From positions 1-58,417 of IMG/VR virus record IMGVR_UViG_3300009109_000006: a stretch of 58,417 bases of DNA. One strand, written 5' to 3'. Each line of letters begins with the position of its first letter. Position 1 is the stretch's first letter. The DNA comes from a virus. The notes under the pieces are model-generated. The model was not told the DNA's origin. It saw only the letters and a program-made list of their open reading frames with translations, and did not search any database. Both the position numbers and the translations under genes were made by a program. This document shows positions 47,991 through 56,959 of this stretch, in pieces.

Positions 47991-48779
47991 TCAACCCGAA
48001 AGTGCCTGACCCCAGTCGATGGCGTCTTCGGCGCTGACGGCGCTGAGACAGACATGGGAGTAGGGGCACTTGGTGAACGTCGAACCCTTACGGACTTTGC
48101 ACTCATCTAGAACCTCCGGTAGTTCGTCGTGTTCGATGGCCACGTTCAGACTGGCCAGGATGCCAACGATCTCGTCAATCGTGCTCTCATCCCTGTGAAC
48201 CTCCACTTCCAACCAGTTTTGTGTGGACTTGTCCTCGTACACCACCACCGCTTGGTCCAAGCCAGACGCCAGGAGGTAGCCATGCACCTGTTTGATATGA
48301 GCGGGGAGCGCACCATGGTTCTTGACGGTGCTGAACTGACTGGTCCCTTTCAACTCAAACATCCAAACATCTTCACCAAAGTCGCTCACCCCATCCATGG
48401 AGCCAGTCAGGCGGTACTCCTCCATGGCCACCCCAACCTCCACGCTGCTAAGCACCCCCGCCTGGAGCAGCATGATCTGCCAGCGGGCGTGCCTCCAAGT
48501 CCCATCGTTGAAGATGTTCTGGAGTTGCGGGTTGTACTCCTTCAAGCGGGGAACGTCGTAGTAGTCGAACACTTGCCTGCGCTCACACTGATACAACTGT
48601 GATGGGTGGAAGGCTCCGGCCCTGGTGCCGCCAGGGGCTAGCAATCTGAGAAGCGTTTTCTGCATCTCAGCATCAGCAACGACTACCCCCTCGTCATGGT
48701 TGGCTAGCCAGCCGGTCAGTTTGGGCGTGATCTTGCTCTGCTGCTTTGCCACCTTGGCGATCTTCTTTAGGCCACTCAC
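47991..48779 (-). CDS. Cas4/RecB-like PD-(D/E)XK nuclease with Fe-S cysteines
   Basis: 262 residues. Catalytic residues appear in GSMDGV (Asp) and WMFELKG (Glu, Lys). One Cys early (YQCERR) and three late (DECKVRKGSTFTKCPYSHVC) are the four-Cys iron-sulfur arrangement of Cas4/AddB-type exonucleases. No CRISPR array is present, so a replication or recombination role is likely. Confidence 0.82.
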   Translation of the reverse strand: MSGLKKIAKVAKQQSKITPKLTGWLANHDEGVVVADAEMQKTLLRLLAPGGTRAGAFHPSQLYQCERRQVFDYYDVPRLKEYNPQLQNIFNDGTWRHARWQIMLLQAGVLSSVEVGVAMEEYRLTGSMDGVSDFGEDVWMFELKGTSQFSTVKNHGALPAHIKQVHGYLLASGLDQAVVVYEDKSTQNWLEVEVHRDESTIDEIVGILASLNVAIEHDELPEVLDECKVRKGSTFTKCPYSHVCLSAVSAEDAIDWGQALSG

Positions 48780-49024
48780 GCCCGCCCTCCTTTGGACAAC
48801 GAGCAGTACAGCACCATGTCAGCATCCCTAAAGCGCACAACGTACACCGGTCGTTTTTCAGCCATGGTCGCCTCCTTCCACAGCGAAGTTAGTTCTGTGC
48901 CCTTGATGGTGTGTGTCTTGTTGGCATCTTTGATCTCGTAGAGAGTTTCATGGTCCGACGCATCATGCTTGATTCGGAGCGCCCCCGATGCAGGGTGCGG
49001 CTTAGCCCCTAGCGATTTGGCCAT
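48776..49024 (-). CDS. Hjc-like Holliday junction nuclease
   Basis: 82 residues from ATG 49024, nine bases after the RecA stop. YEIKDANKTHTI followed by LTSLWKEATMAEKRPVYVVRF is the PD-(D/E)XK half-site of archaeal Hjc-type and phage resolvases. Together with the RuvC-like and Cas4-like genes it makes three nucleases in 2 kb. Confidence 0.7.
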   Translation of the reverse strand: MAKSLGAKPHPASGALRIKHDASDHETLYEIKDANKTHTIKGTELTSLWKEATMAEKRPVYVVRFRDADMVLYCSLSKGGRA

Positions 49025-49035
49025 GGCCTTCTCAG

Positions 49036-50082
49036 TCAGTCTCCCGTCCCGCTGTCTGCTTCCTGGCTGCCACGGGAACTCAAGTTGGCCAGGGATTTGG
49101 CCAGACTCTCCACCATGGCTGGATTGCTCGCCAACGCCTCCCGAAACTTCGCCCGCCCCACCACCGGGTCCATGGTCATCTCGTCTGTTGTCGCCCACCA
49201 CTTTCTCCCTTCGTTATGCACTAGGCCGTCAATGGCCCCTTGCGTCATCAGAAAGCCCACGTTGTCAACCTCGCCACGGGCTAGATCGAAAGTGAACAGC
49301 ACATCCTTGGATGGTGCAGCCAGTTTGCTCTTTTCCAATGTGGCCCGAATCTTGTGGGCCGTGACAACGCTGACGTTTGTCTGCTTGCCCTCAGAGTCAT
49401 GGACCTTGGCCCCCTCTTTGACCTTGCCCGCTTTCCTCAGCGCCACCCGATGGCTGGCATAGAACGGCAGCGCCTTACCGCCAGGAACAGTTTCGGGGTC
49501 ACCAAACATTTGGCCCACATTGAGGCGCGTCTGGTTGATAAAGATGACGGCTGTGTTGGAGTTGGCCGTGGTCAGTTTCCGTAGGCCAGTAGACATGAGG
49601 GCAGCCAGTCGGGCTGGTTGGATGGTTTCGTTCGCCAGCCGCTTGTTGGCCTCTGTCTGTGGAAGCGTGGCTGCCACAGAGTCCCAGACTAGGAGGTCGA
49701 TGCCGTTACGAATCAGAACCTCTGATACGTCGATGGCTTCTTCACCCGACGATGGCGCTTGATAGATCAGGCTGCTGGTGTCCACGCCGATGTTCGTGGC
49801 CCACTCAGGGTCGTAGGCGTGTTCCGTGTCCACGATGGCACAGGTGCCACCCTGAGCCTGGCACTGAGCGATGGCTGACAGCCCCACATATGACTTCAAT
49901 GTGGAGTACGCACCGAACAGTTCAGTGAACCTCCCACGCGGGACGCCGCCACCTAACAAGTAGTCCATGGGCAGCACGCCCGTTGGGATGGTCGTGACTC
50001 GCAGCGAGTCGTCCGACCCCAGCCGGACTGTCCCAGCGCCTAGCACGCTGTTGATCTCGGCAGCGATCTCCGTCGCCTTCAT
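49036..50082 (-). CDS. RecA-like recombinase with altered Walker A
   Basis: 348 residues. RecA core with Walker B LLVWDSVAA, IFINQTRLNVG and PGGKALPFYASHR. The Walker A site reads GAYSTLKS instead of GPESSGKT: the second invariant Gly is Leu, but Lys and Ser remain. It would promote strand exchange for replication. The N-terminal oligomerisation helix is shorter than in bacterial RecA. Confidence 0.85.
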   Translation of the reverse strand: MKATEIAAEINSVLGAGTVRLGSDDSLRVTTIPTGVLPMDYLLGGGVPRGRFTELFGAYSTLKSYVGLSAIAQCQAQGGTCAIVDTEHAYDPEWATNIGVDTSSLIYQAPSSGEEAIDVSEVLIRNGIDLLVWDSVAATLPQTEANKRLANETIQPARLAALMSTGLRKLTTANSNTAVIFINQTRLNVGQMFGDPETVPGGKALPFYASHRVALRKAGKVKEGAKVHDSEGKQTNVSVVTAHKIRATLEKSKLAAPSKDVLFTFDLARGEVDNVGFLMTQGAIDGLVHNEGRKWWATTDEMTMDPVVGRAKFREALASNPAMVESLAKSLANLSSRGSQEADSGTGD

Positions 50083-50089
50083 GCCACGA

Positions 50090-50770
50090 TCACGCCGTCA
50101 CCAGCAGTGGCCGCACCACGATGGACTGATGGCCTTCGTCCCGAAGGCGAGCCATGGTGCGAAGCAAGTCTTGGTTGGCAGCCAGATGGTGTCGGCCAGT
50201 GCCGTCCGTCAGCGCCCATCCAATGTTGGTGCCATCCTCATGCGAGATGCGGGCATCGTCTGAGGTGTCGTCCCACCCCGGTGCAACCGTGATCTCAGCC
50301 CCTTCTGCTTCTGCCGGAGGCGCTTCCACCGGCTTCTGTGCAGCCTTCTGTGCAGCAGCGATATGACCGGGGAACGGACCCTTTCCCTCGGCCCAAACCC
50401 CCTTGTGGTACTCACGCACCAAGGTCAGTTCTTCGCTGTAACGCGGGTCATGCTCGCACACCGACAAAAAGTGTGCGCCCGCTCGTGTCAGCGAGATCCT
50501 CCAAGTGCCATGGCTGGAAGTGTCCCAGCCGATGAGTCCGTCTTCCACCATCTTTCGGAGAACTGCATCTTTCTCAATCTTGGTGGTGCCGGGCTTGAAC
50601 GTGTCGGGGAAGTAAGAGTGCAGCGTGCGGTAAAGGCGAGTGCGGCACTTCCCGTTGTCGTCAACGAACCGATGGCCGTACTTCCACCGAAGTATGGCCA
50701 GCATCAGGAGGCGGCTTCTCCCCCGATGGATGCCCTTGTAGAAGTTCTTGTAATCGAGGTTGGTGGTCAT
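50090..50770 (-). CDS. Winged-helix-like hypothetical protein
   Basis: 226 residues. Residues 20-115 fit a winged helix (LMLAILRWKYG...KIEKDAVLRKMVEDGLIGWD...WRISLTRAG); a Pro/Ala linker leads to a C-terminal domain. ATG follows AAGGAAACTT. Perhaps a replication accessory between DnaE and RecA. Confidence 0.75.
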   Translation of the reverse strand: MTTNLDYKNFYKGIHRGRSRLLMLAILRWKYGHRFVDDNGKCRTRLYRTLHSYFPDTFKPGTTKIEKDAVLRKMVEDGLIGWDTSSHGTWRISLTRAGAHFLSVCEHDPRYSEELTLVREYHKGVWAEGKGPFPGHIAAAQKAAQKPVEAPPAEAEGAEITVAPGWDDTSDDARISHEDGTNIGWALTDGTGRHHLAANQDLLRTMARLRDEGHQSIVVRPLLVTA

Positions 50771-50785
50771 AAGTTTCCTTTCTTT

Positions 50786-53449
50786 TCATTCTGGGTAAAC
50801 GGCGAGTGTCTTGAGCGCCCCAGCCTGTTGCAGATGCCGGAGTGTTCCTTTGAGAGTGCCGGTCTTCGACCACTCTCGGCCTCCTGTTACTGATCGGGCA
50901 GGGCACCTTGATACTAGGTCGTCAATACTACTGAATGGTGCATGGTCTGCGACACATTCTGCGGCAGCCTGTCCAACCCCCTTGACTGACTTCAGCCCCC
51001 GCCTCAATGCGTTCTTGGGCGGGTGCATGGTCCAAGACACCCCCGACTCGTTGATGTCCACGGGCAGCACTCTGATGCCCATAGCCCTGGCCTCCTTGAT
51101 GTACTTCTGCTCTTTGTCCGACCCAGCAGTGGTTTCCAGCAACGCTGCATGGAACTCCAGCGGGTGGTGAACTTTCAAGTAGGCCATCTGATACCCGAAC
51201 AAGGCATACGCCGTGGCATGGGCACGGTTGAACCCATAGGCAGCGAACCCTTCGACCAGCGACCATGCTTCGTTGATTTCGCTCTGGTCCATGCCCACCG
51301 TTTGGCACAGCCCCTCAAACTTCTCGCGGTTGGCCTGGAACGTCTTGACTGACTTATCCGCATAGCCCGCTATGGCGTGCTTCCCTTTGACGGCCTGCAA
51401 AAAGGCGTTCATCTCTGCAACGGGCATCCCCAAGTCTTTGAGGATGGCAAGCACCTGCTCTTGAAACGCCGGAACGCCATGAGTCTCCTGAAGGTGCTTC
51501 TTGAAAACCTCATGGGGGTACTGGACATTCTCAGGGTGTGCCCGATTGTGCAGGAACAGATCCGTGTACCCATGGTCACGGGTGGCTGGCCGGTAGAGGG
51601 CGTTGATAAGCACGAGGTCGGCCACTGTCTTAGCCTTCACCTCACGGCACCCCTGAGCGGCCGTAAACCCTTCAAGTTGGAAGATGCCCGTGTCAGGCCG
51701 CCCCTTTCTCAGAAAGGCCATGGTCTTCTTGTCATCCAAAGAAATGAATGATCTGTCGGAGCGTCCCAGCAACTCCAAACACCGGTGCATGGTTGTGAGG
51801 GACCGCAGCCCTAACAGGTCAATCTTGACAAACCCAGCATCCTCTACATCGTCCATGGTCATCTGAGTAACCGTCGTGTCAGACGAGGGAATCAGCATGG
51901 TCGGAATGAGGTCGTCCAGCGGGTAGTCGTCCTGGGTCAACACAAATCCAGCGGCATGGGCACCGGGTGATCGCCTAATCGGGATGTCAGACAGAGCCAT
52001 CAGTTTGTGCGCTGCCTCTATGTCCACGGCTTCCAAATCATGGGCGTTCTGGACTCGGCCCAAACGCTTGGCAAATCCGTCCCCCAGCCTCTTACGCATC
52101 CCCGCCATGTACTGCACAAACAGCCCGCCCCGCCCTGTCTCGGCATCCAGCCCTAGCCGGTTGTAGGTGCCGATCTGCACGACTCCGTACTTGTGGGCAA
52201 GGTATTCGACCACCTCATCCCGGCGCGTGTCTTCTACGTCAAGGTCAATGTCGGGAGGGCGAATCCGATCAGGTGTCAAGAACCGGTCGAAGGTCAGGCC
52301 CCACTGGAGGGGGTTCACTTGGGTGATGCCCAGGAGAAAGCAGATCAGCGATCCTGATGCCGACCCTCGGGCCATGACCAAGATGCCCGCTTTGCGGCAC
52401 CACTCCACATAGTCATGGACTAGCAAGAAGTAGTCAGCCATGCCTAGTTGCTTGACCACGCCCAGTTCATAGTCCAGCCGCTCGCAGTACTCGTCCGCAG
52501 TGTCCAACATGAGGTCGTTCATCGCCCGGTCGCACAGTTGGCGCAGTTTCCCCAGTGGCTTAGACGCCACCTTGGGAATGTGGTACCGGTAGTCGTCCAG
52601 CATGGGGAGCGTGAGTTTGTGCCGCTCCAGCAGGTCGCGATAAGACTCCTCCGCTCCAGACCAGATGTGTGGGAGTGCCTTGTAGTGCTTCTTCACCCAT
52701 GGCGTGCTGGCCAAGTGGTAACTGTCTCCAGGGAAAGAGACATCTCCAATGTCACCTGAGTAGGCGATGGACTTCATAAAATCATGGAGGGGCTTGTGAG
52801 CCTTGTCGCAGTAATGGCAGTCCTGAGTGATGATGACAGGACGCCCGATCTCGGCAGCCACTCGCCACAGCGCCTCGGCTAGAAGGTCGTCGGTCCATTC
52901 ATCACCATGGTCGGTGCAATGGTGTTGGATCTCCACATAAGTGTGAGGGAACCAGCCAGCCAACATCTGAGCCATTCGCTTGCCCTGCTCCTCGTCACGG
53001 ACGATGGCTTGCTGAACAAGGCCGAAGTAGCAGCCGGTCAGCAGAGCGATGCCATCTGCATGGCCTTCACGGCTCATGGTGGCTAAGTCAGATAGTGAGA
53101 TGCGTGGTTTGTAGTGATACTGCTCACGGCGATGCGACTGGCTGCACAGTCGCACCAGCGCCGAATAACCCTCACGGCTGAGGGCTAGCAGCGTCAGGTG
53201 ATGGCGCTTGGCGGTCTTGTCGGTGATGTCATCAACGACATACGCCTCTAGTCCAGGGAACGGGAGCAGGTTCGCTCTGCGGCACGCCTGATACAACTGG
53301 AAGCAGCCGCTCATGTTGCCATGGTCGGTGATTGCTAGCCCCGGCTGCTTGAACTTCACAGCCTTCTCCACCATGGTGCCTATGTCGGCCATGCCGTCTA
53401 GGCAGGAGAACTCACTGTGAACGTGCGTGTGGAAGAACTGGCTACTCAT
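50786..53449 (-). CDS. DNA polymerase III alpha subunit (DnaE type)
   Basis: 887 residues. PHP domain with H7, H9 and H11 (FHTHVHSEFS) and DHG; polymerase palm with GSASGSLICFLLG and catalytic PDIDLD (D400, D402); finger and HhH segments follow (GVGQAAAECV). Bacterial DnaE is about 1,160 residues; the missing C terminus is the OB/tau-binding part. It is the phage replicase, paired with DnaB- and DnaG-type proteins encoded 45 kb away (adjacent on the circle only through other genes). Confidence 0.92.
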   Translation of the reverse strand: MSSQFFHTHVHSEFSCLDGMADIGTMVEKAVKFKQPGLAITDHGNMSGCFQLYQACRRANLLPFPGLEAYVVDDITDKTAKRHHLTLLALSREGYSALVRLCSQSHRREQYHYKPRISLSDLATMSREGHADGIALLTGCYFGLVQQAIVRDEEQGKRMAQMLAGWFPHTYVEIQHHCTDHGDEWTDDLLAEALWRVAAEIGRPVIITQDCHYCDKAHKPLHDFMKSIAYSGDIGDVSFPGDSYHLASTPWVKKHYKALPHIWSGAEESYRDLLERHKLTLPMLDDYRYHIPKVASKPLGKLRQLCDRAMNDLMLDTADEYCERLDYELGVVKQLGMADYFLLVHDYVEWCRKAGILVMARGSASGSLICFLLGITQVNPLQWGLTFDRFLTPDRIRPPDIDLDVEDTRRDEVVEYLAHKYGVVQIGTYNRLGLDAETGRGGLFVQYMAGMRKRLGDGFAKRLGRVQNAHDLEAVDIEAAHKLMALSDIPIRRSPGAHAAGFVLTQDDYPLDDLIPTMLIPSSDTTVTQMTMDDVEDAGFVKIDLLGLRSLTTMHRCLELLGRSDRSFISLDDKKTMAFLRKGRPDTGIFQLEGFTAAQGCREVKAKTVADLVLINALYRPATRDHGYTDLFLHNRAHPENVQYPHEVFKKHLQETHGVPAFQEQVLAILKDLGMPVAEMNAFLQAVKGKHAIAGYADKSVKTFQANREKFEGLCQTVGMDQSEINEAWSLVEGFAAYGFNRAHATAYALFGYQMAYLKVHHPLEFHAALLETTAGSDKEQKYIKEARAMGIRVLPVDINESGVSWTMHPPKNALRRGLKSVKGVGQAAAECVADHAPFSSIDDLVSRCPARSVTGGREWSKTGTLKGTLRHLQQAGALKTLAVYPE

Positions 53450-53467
53450 GCTGCGGGGGTGTGAGCA

Positions 53468-53773
53468 TCAAATCTCCTGAACATCATCGGGGTGGAAAAA
53501 CGGTGAGTAAAGCGACTCTTGGACACTGCTGCGCCGGTCATGTTCCTGGCCTAAGCGTCGCCACTGATACGACTTCATGGTGCGCCGATACCCGGCCTGC
53601 CGCATGGCCCAATCAGTGATGTGGCGAGGGCATCGCACAACGGAATACCACTGCGGGCTAATGCCCTCCAGCCACCACATTGCCCGCTCCTCCGTCGAAA
53701 GAGCGCTCCGGCCACACTTACCGCACACCAGTACCTTGGCTGGCTTGGTGGTCTTGGATGGGCGGCGGCTCAT
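53468..53773 (-). CDS. Zinc-ribbon hypothetical protein
   Basis: 101 residues from ATG 53773 (ATG 53815 is an alternative). CGKCGR and a later Cys-Pro form a probable zinc site. Overlaps the end of the upstream HTH gene. Unknown function. Confidence 0.62.
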   Translation of the reverse strand: MSRRPSKTTKPAKVLVCGKCGRSALSTEERAMWWLEGISPQWYSVVRCPRHITDWAMRQAGYRRTMKSYQWRRLGQEHDRRSSVQESLYSPFFHPDDVQEI

Positions 53774-54083
53774 AAGGTTCACGCTCTGATCGTTGGCGGT
53801 GAGCATCAGCCCCATCAGTCTTGCTCAACCGATAGCGTTCCTCAAACGGGCACTCTGGGTCATGGCGGTACAGCGTCCCGTATTCTGAGTCCCGCATCCT
53901 CAGCACGGTAACTCCTTGGTCCTCCAGGGCACGAAGAACAAAGCCCATGGTGCGTGGAGAAAGGTTGCCGACTTGCTCGCAGATTTCAGTCCACGACACT
54001 GTTTCAGTACTGAGCAGCATGGCTGCTACACGGTGTCGCTTCGGCTCACGGTTCTTGTCGAACGGGTTGTTGGCCTCGGCCAT
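53718..54083 (-). CDS. HTH hypothetical protein
   Basis: 121 residues from ATG 54083, which follows AAGGGAGTTGCACT. A winged-helix-like region (LLSTETVSWTEICEQVGNLSPRTMGFVLRALEDQG) spans the first half. Its transcript begins with the nested hairpins at 54107-54222, so control by that element is possible. Confidence 0.75.
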   Translation of the reverse strand: MAEANNPFDKNREPKRHRVAAMLLSTETVSWTEICEQVGNLSPRTMGFVLRALEDQGVTVLRMRDSEYGTLYRHDPECPFEERYRLSKTDGADAHRQRSEREPYEPPPIQDHQASQGTGVR

Positions 54084-54106
54084 AGTGCAACTCCCTTGTG
54101 AATAAT

Positions 54107-54222
54107 GTGGTGCCGCCAAGACGGACCTCGGCTGCCGGACGGAAACTGTTCCAGCGCCGGGTGAGTGAAGGTGGTGGGGGGGGGAGAGGGCTTCACTCAC
54201 CCGCCCGCCTCGGCGGCACCAC
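54107..54222. repeat. Nested long inverted repeats (structured intergenic element)
   Basis: An outer perfect 11-bp stem (GTGGTGCCGCC 54107-54117 with 54212-54222) encloses an inner perfect 12-bp stem (GGGTGAGTGAAG 54159-54170 with 54191-54202). The inner loop is a C/T-rich (G-rich on plus) tract. It separates the SSB gene from the HTH gene. A terminator, regulatory RNA or replication structure are options. Confidence 0.75.
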
Positions 54223-54233
54223 GACCTAGCGGA

Positions 54234-54950
54234 TCAGACCTCAGCGATTTCGATGATGGCGTCAATCAAGTCGGCCTTCTTCACGCCTTCAACCGTGATG
54301 TCAAGTTGCGTGGCGATCCCACGAAGTGTCTTCAGTGGCATCTCGTCCAACTCGTCTACGTCGATGACCAACTCGTCATCTTCGTCCACATCATCATCGC
54401 CATCTTCGGTCCCCATGGTGACGGGCGGGTTGTCGAAGGGATCTTCCCCTTCAGCCACCTTGCGGGCGTCTTCCAAAACCTTTGCCAAGTCCAACAACTC
54501 ATACTTCTGAGTGTTGATCTGGCTCGGTGCCTGAGGCGTGGCGTCGTAAGTGGTGTCCAAGCCAGTGCCGTGGCGATCCAGTTCGTAGTTCCTGTCCAGC
54601 AACGTGTCGAACTTCTCGTACTTTATCATCAGCAGGTTGGCCAGCGTCTTAGCCAACTTCAAAGGCAAGACGCGATCTGTCTGAATGTCCAGGGCGTTGG
54701 TCAGGTAGCGGAATGAGGGTCGAACGCCGTCAGGAAGCACTTCGCCCTCCACCATGGGGACGAACTGCTTGTTCTCGGCGTCATAATACTCCTGATAGCC
54801 GAACCACTCCTCGGGGTTGGTGAGGAAACGGACGATCAGGCCATCTTCGCCCACATGCTTGATATAGGCTCCGCTGGCAGCCCCTCGTTTGAGAGACGCC
54901 TTGACGGCTTCGATGCTGCCCAATCGTTGGCCAGCGATTTTGTCGGTCAT
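54234..54950 (-). CDS. Single-stranded DNA-binding protein with C-terminal SAP-like domain
   Basis: 238 residues. The N-terminal ~150 (GLIVRFLTNPEEWFGYQEYYD, FRYLTNALDIQTDRVLPLKLAKTLANLLMIKYEKF) match the phage SSB type related to gp32-like folds. An acidic tract (DGDDDVDEDDELVIDVDE) leads to a SAP-like helix pair (LKTLRGIATQLDITVEGVKKADLIDAI). GGAGG lies upstream, with an ATG TAG start-stop pair between it and the true ATG. Confidence 0.82.
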   Translation of the reverse strand: MTDKIAGQRLGSIEAVKASLKRGAASGAYIKHVGEDGLIVRFLTNPEEWFGYQEYYDAENKQFVPMVEGEVLPDGVRPSFRYLTNALDIQTDRVLPLKLAKTLANLLMIKYEKFDTLLDRNYELDRHGTGLDTTYDATPQAPSQINTQKYELLDLAKVLEDARKVAEGEDPFDNPPVTMGTEDGDDDVDEDDELVIDVDELDEMPLKTLRGIATQLDITVEGVKKADLIDAIIEIAEV

Positions 54951-55036
54951 GTTCTACATGCCTCCTTCAATAAGGGTAGGGGTTCTGAGGTATTCGTCAC
55001 CATAGCAGCCACTGATGGCACTGGTGGGGACCAGCA

Positions 55037-55651
55037 CTAATCTTCCTCGTCAAAGTCCACAAGGCTGGACCCTGCGATGATGTGCAGCACGCTGTCTGGT
55101 GACATCTCGGACATCACAGCGATATAGCCAATGGCTCGGCCAGCCATGGTCGCCAAGAACCGGCTTACCAATGGCAGTGCTCCGGTCGTGTCCATCTGGT
55201 CAATGGCTACCGCCGACGCCTCTTGGTTGTCGTTCATAACCGCAGAAATGACTGCCGCCACGGCCCGCACAAGATCAACAGTTGGCTCGTTCTCCGGGTA
55301 AACCTTCTCGCGCAGAAGGTCAGACTTGTTGGTGTGGCCAGCCGTCAACAGCGTCAAGACAGATGCCTGTTCGCCTTTGTCGGCAGCCTCACGAAACAGT
55401 TGGAGGGCCAAGTCTTCGTGGCCCTGCTCAATCATCTGATGGACAAGCGAGGCCATGAGCGACACTGCCCCAAAGAACGGGATGACAAATCGGTCAGTCC
55501 ACTCGTCCTTGCCCAACTGAAAGCGCAGCCCGATGAGTGCTGTGTCTACCTGTTTGTCGCCATCCAGCCAGTCGCCCACCTCTGTGCTTATCGACACTCC
55601 GTATTCAGTCGTAAACCCTTGAGTGAGAACGGTATCTGCCACAGTCGCCAT
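55037..55651 (-). CDS. Hypothetical protein upstream of SSB
   Basis: 204 residues from ATG 55651. Helical with two hydrophobic stretches (FFGAVSLMASLVHQMI, AVAAVISAVM) that are too polar to call membrane helices. No family recognised. Confidence 0.7.
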   Translation of the reverse strand: MATVADTVLTQGFTTEYGVSISTEVGDWLDGDKQVDTALIGLRFQLGKDEWTDRFVIPFFGAVSLMASLVHQMIEQGHEDLALQLFREAADKGEQASVLTLLTAGHTNKSDLLREKVYPENEPTVDLVRAVAAVISAVMNDNQEASAVAIDQMDTTGALPLVSRFLATMAGRAIGYIAVMSEMSPDSVLHIIAGSSLVDFDEED

Positions 55652-55652
55652 G

Positions 55653-55850
55653 TTAGTTCCCAGAGGGCGACTGGTGCCCATGCTGGTGACCTTCCCAATA
55701 TGTAGTTGCACCAGCATGGGCACCCTGTTCCAGCACCACTGTGTGCGGAGCAGTTGTCGTTTGTAGGGCGGCTGGGCGGCGCTCGCCGCACTGCCAACCA
55801 ATGAGCAGCATCAGTGCCGTGCCTAGGACCAGCGCCAAGTATCGAACCAT
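55653..55850 (-). CDS. Small membrane or secreted protein
   Basis: 65 residues. One N-terminal hydrophobic helix (YLALVLGTALMLLIGW) with a Cys right after it, then a polar Ala/Thr/His tail. A lipoprotein signal is possible, but the lipobox is not canonical. ATG overlaps the upstream stop. Confidence 0.65.
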   Translation of the reverse strand: MVRYLALVLGTALMLLIGWQCGERRPAALQTTTAPHTVVLEQGAHAGATTYWEGHQHGHQSPSGN

Positions 55851-56113
55851 TACGCTTGCTTTCTACGTCGGCCGGGCTTGGTGGTTGCTTTGTACGCTTG
55901 CAACTCTTTGATGTCTGACTTGCTGTAGAGGTTGACCGTTCCTTGCCCCAGGCTCACATAGTGGGATGGGGCCGAAACTTTCCCTTCAGATCGCCACCGC
56001 TTCAAAGTACGGACAGAACGTCCCACAGATTTTGCGGCCTCAGAGACAGTGGCGTACTCCCCGTCGTATGCCCGCTTGGCCCACAAGGCAATCGTGTGTG
56101 GCTCGGGTGTCAT
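55850..56113 (-). CDS. Excisionase/MerR-like HTH protein
   Basis: 87 residues from ATG 56113, after AAAGGAGCCAGCC. WAKRAYDGEYATVSEAAKSVGRSVRTLKRWRSEGKVSA is a MerR-type helix-turn-helix; the C terminus is basic (KPGRRRKQA). No integrase is present, so a regulator is more likely than an excisionase. Confidence 0.75.
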   Translation of the reverse strand: MTPEPHTIALWAKRAYDGEYATVSEAAKSVGRSVRTLKRWRSEGKVSAPSHYVSLGQGTVNLYSKSDIKELQAYKATTKPGRRRKQA

Positions 56114-56394
56114 GGCTGGCTCCTTTTTTGGTTGCGACGGATGATGCGCTCGCACGCGTCTGAATGTCGCTGGACGGCCACCTCCATACGGAATAGGGCC
56201 GTGCGCCACGCTCGGTCAACTTCGGCCGTGTTGCGGCTGAGGTTCTCGCCCCACAACTCATCTTGTGAGGCTGGATCGTTGTCGGTCGTAGCATCCACAA
56301 TCCAGCGAATGGTGTAGCCCAGAAGGATCAAGCAAGCAGGGGCGCCCACCCACTCCCACACCCAGTCAGCAAGGTTGAACAGTGCAAAAGTCAC
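56110..56394 (-). CDS. Small membrane protein
   Basis: 94 residues with one membrane segment (APACLILLGYTIRWIV) and a helical, basic C terminus. It overlaps both neighbours by four bases. Unknown function. Confidence 0.68.
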   Translation of the reverse strand: MTFALFNLADWVWEWVGAPACLILLGYTIRWIVDATTDNDPASQDELWGENLSRNTAEVDRAWRTALFRMEVAVQRHSDACERIIRRNQKRSQP

Positions 56395-56783
56395 TCGCGC
56401 TCCCCCTCCTTGATGGTCAGCCGAACATACGGCTTCTTGGAAACTTCACGGCTGTTATTTGCCAGAGCAGATGCGTCGATCCGATCCCGCACAATAGCGT
56501 CCTCTAGCAACTTACGATCAAGCACCCTGCGAGACACAGCGCGCCACCGCTCCTCGCCCAGTTCTTCCCGCAGCCCTTCTTCGTCAATGTCCAGCGTGCT
56601 GCTCGTCACCTTAGAGCCAGTGATCTTTATGCCGTTGTAGTCAGTCTCATGTCTGTCTTGGTCGCTGTCGCTACCGTCTAACTGAGCCAAGAACGCTTCT
56701 TGGGCGTCTTGATAACGCCTGACGGCATCGTCTCGGGAGCGTTTCGCCCTGTACACCTCTACTAGTGCTTTGCTGTGATCCAT
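56391..56783 (-). CDS. Hypothetical helical protein
   Basis: 130 residues from ATG 56783. Charged N-terminal helix (EVYRAKRSRDDAVRRYQDAQEAFLAQL), then beta-like NGIKITGSKVTSSTLDI. Follows the tRNA gene directly. No family recognised. Confidence 0.7.
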   Translation of the reverse strand: MDHSKALVEVYRAKRSRDDAVRRYQDAQEAFLAQLDGSDSDQDRHETDYNGIKITGSKVTSSTLDIDEEGLREELGEERWRAVSRRVLDRKLLEDAIVRDRIDASALANNSREVSKKPYVRLTIKEGERE

Positions 56784-56809
56784 GGTGCTGTGCTGTCCTT
56801 CCGTTGTAG

Positions 56810-56900
56810 CGGAGAGGGTGGGATTCGAACCCACGAAGGGTTGTTGGACCCTTACTCCCTTAGCAGGGGAGCGCCTTCAACCTGACTCGGCCACCTCTCC
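56810..56900 (-). tRNA. tRNA-Ser (anticodon GCU)
   Basis: A 91-nt class II tRNA on minus. Acceptor GGAGAGG/CCTCTCC with discriminator G, anticodon arm CTCCC-CTGCTAA-GGGAG, long variable arm AGGGT/ACCCT and T arm GTGGG-TTCGAAT-CCCAC. Decodes AGC/AGU. No CCA encoded. Confidence 0.95.
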
Positions 56901-56959
56901 CGTCATCCGCTCCGGCACTTCTTCTTCAACTTGACTCGGCGTGATGGCAAAACGTCCTG

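Noticed and set aside
47991-48779. A CRISPR-Cas locus, suggested by a Cas4-like protein
   Set aside because: No repeat-spacer array and no other cas gene; such nucleases are common in phages.
55850-56113. Excisionase as evidence for a temperate phage
   Set aside because: No integrase or attachment site was found; MerR-like small HTH proteins have many roles.
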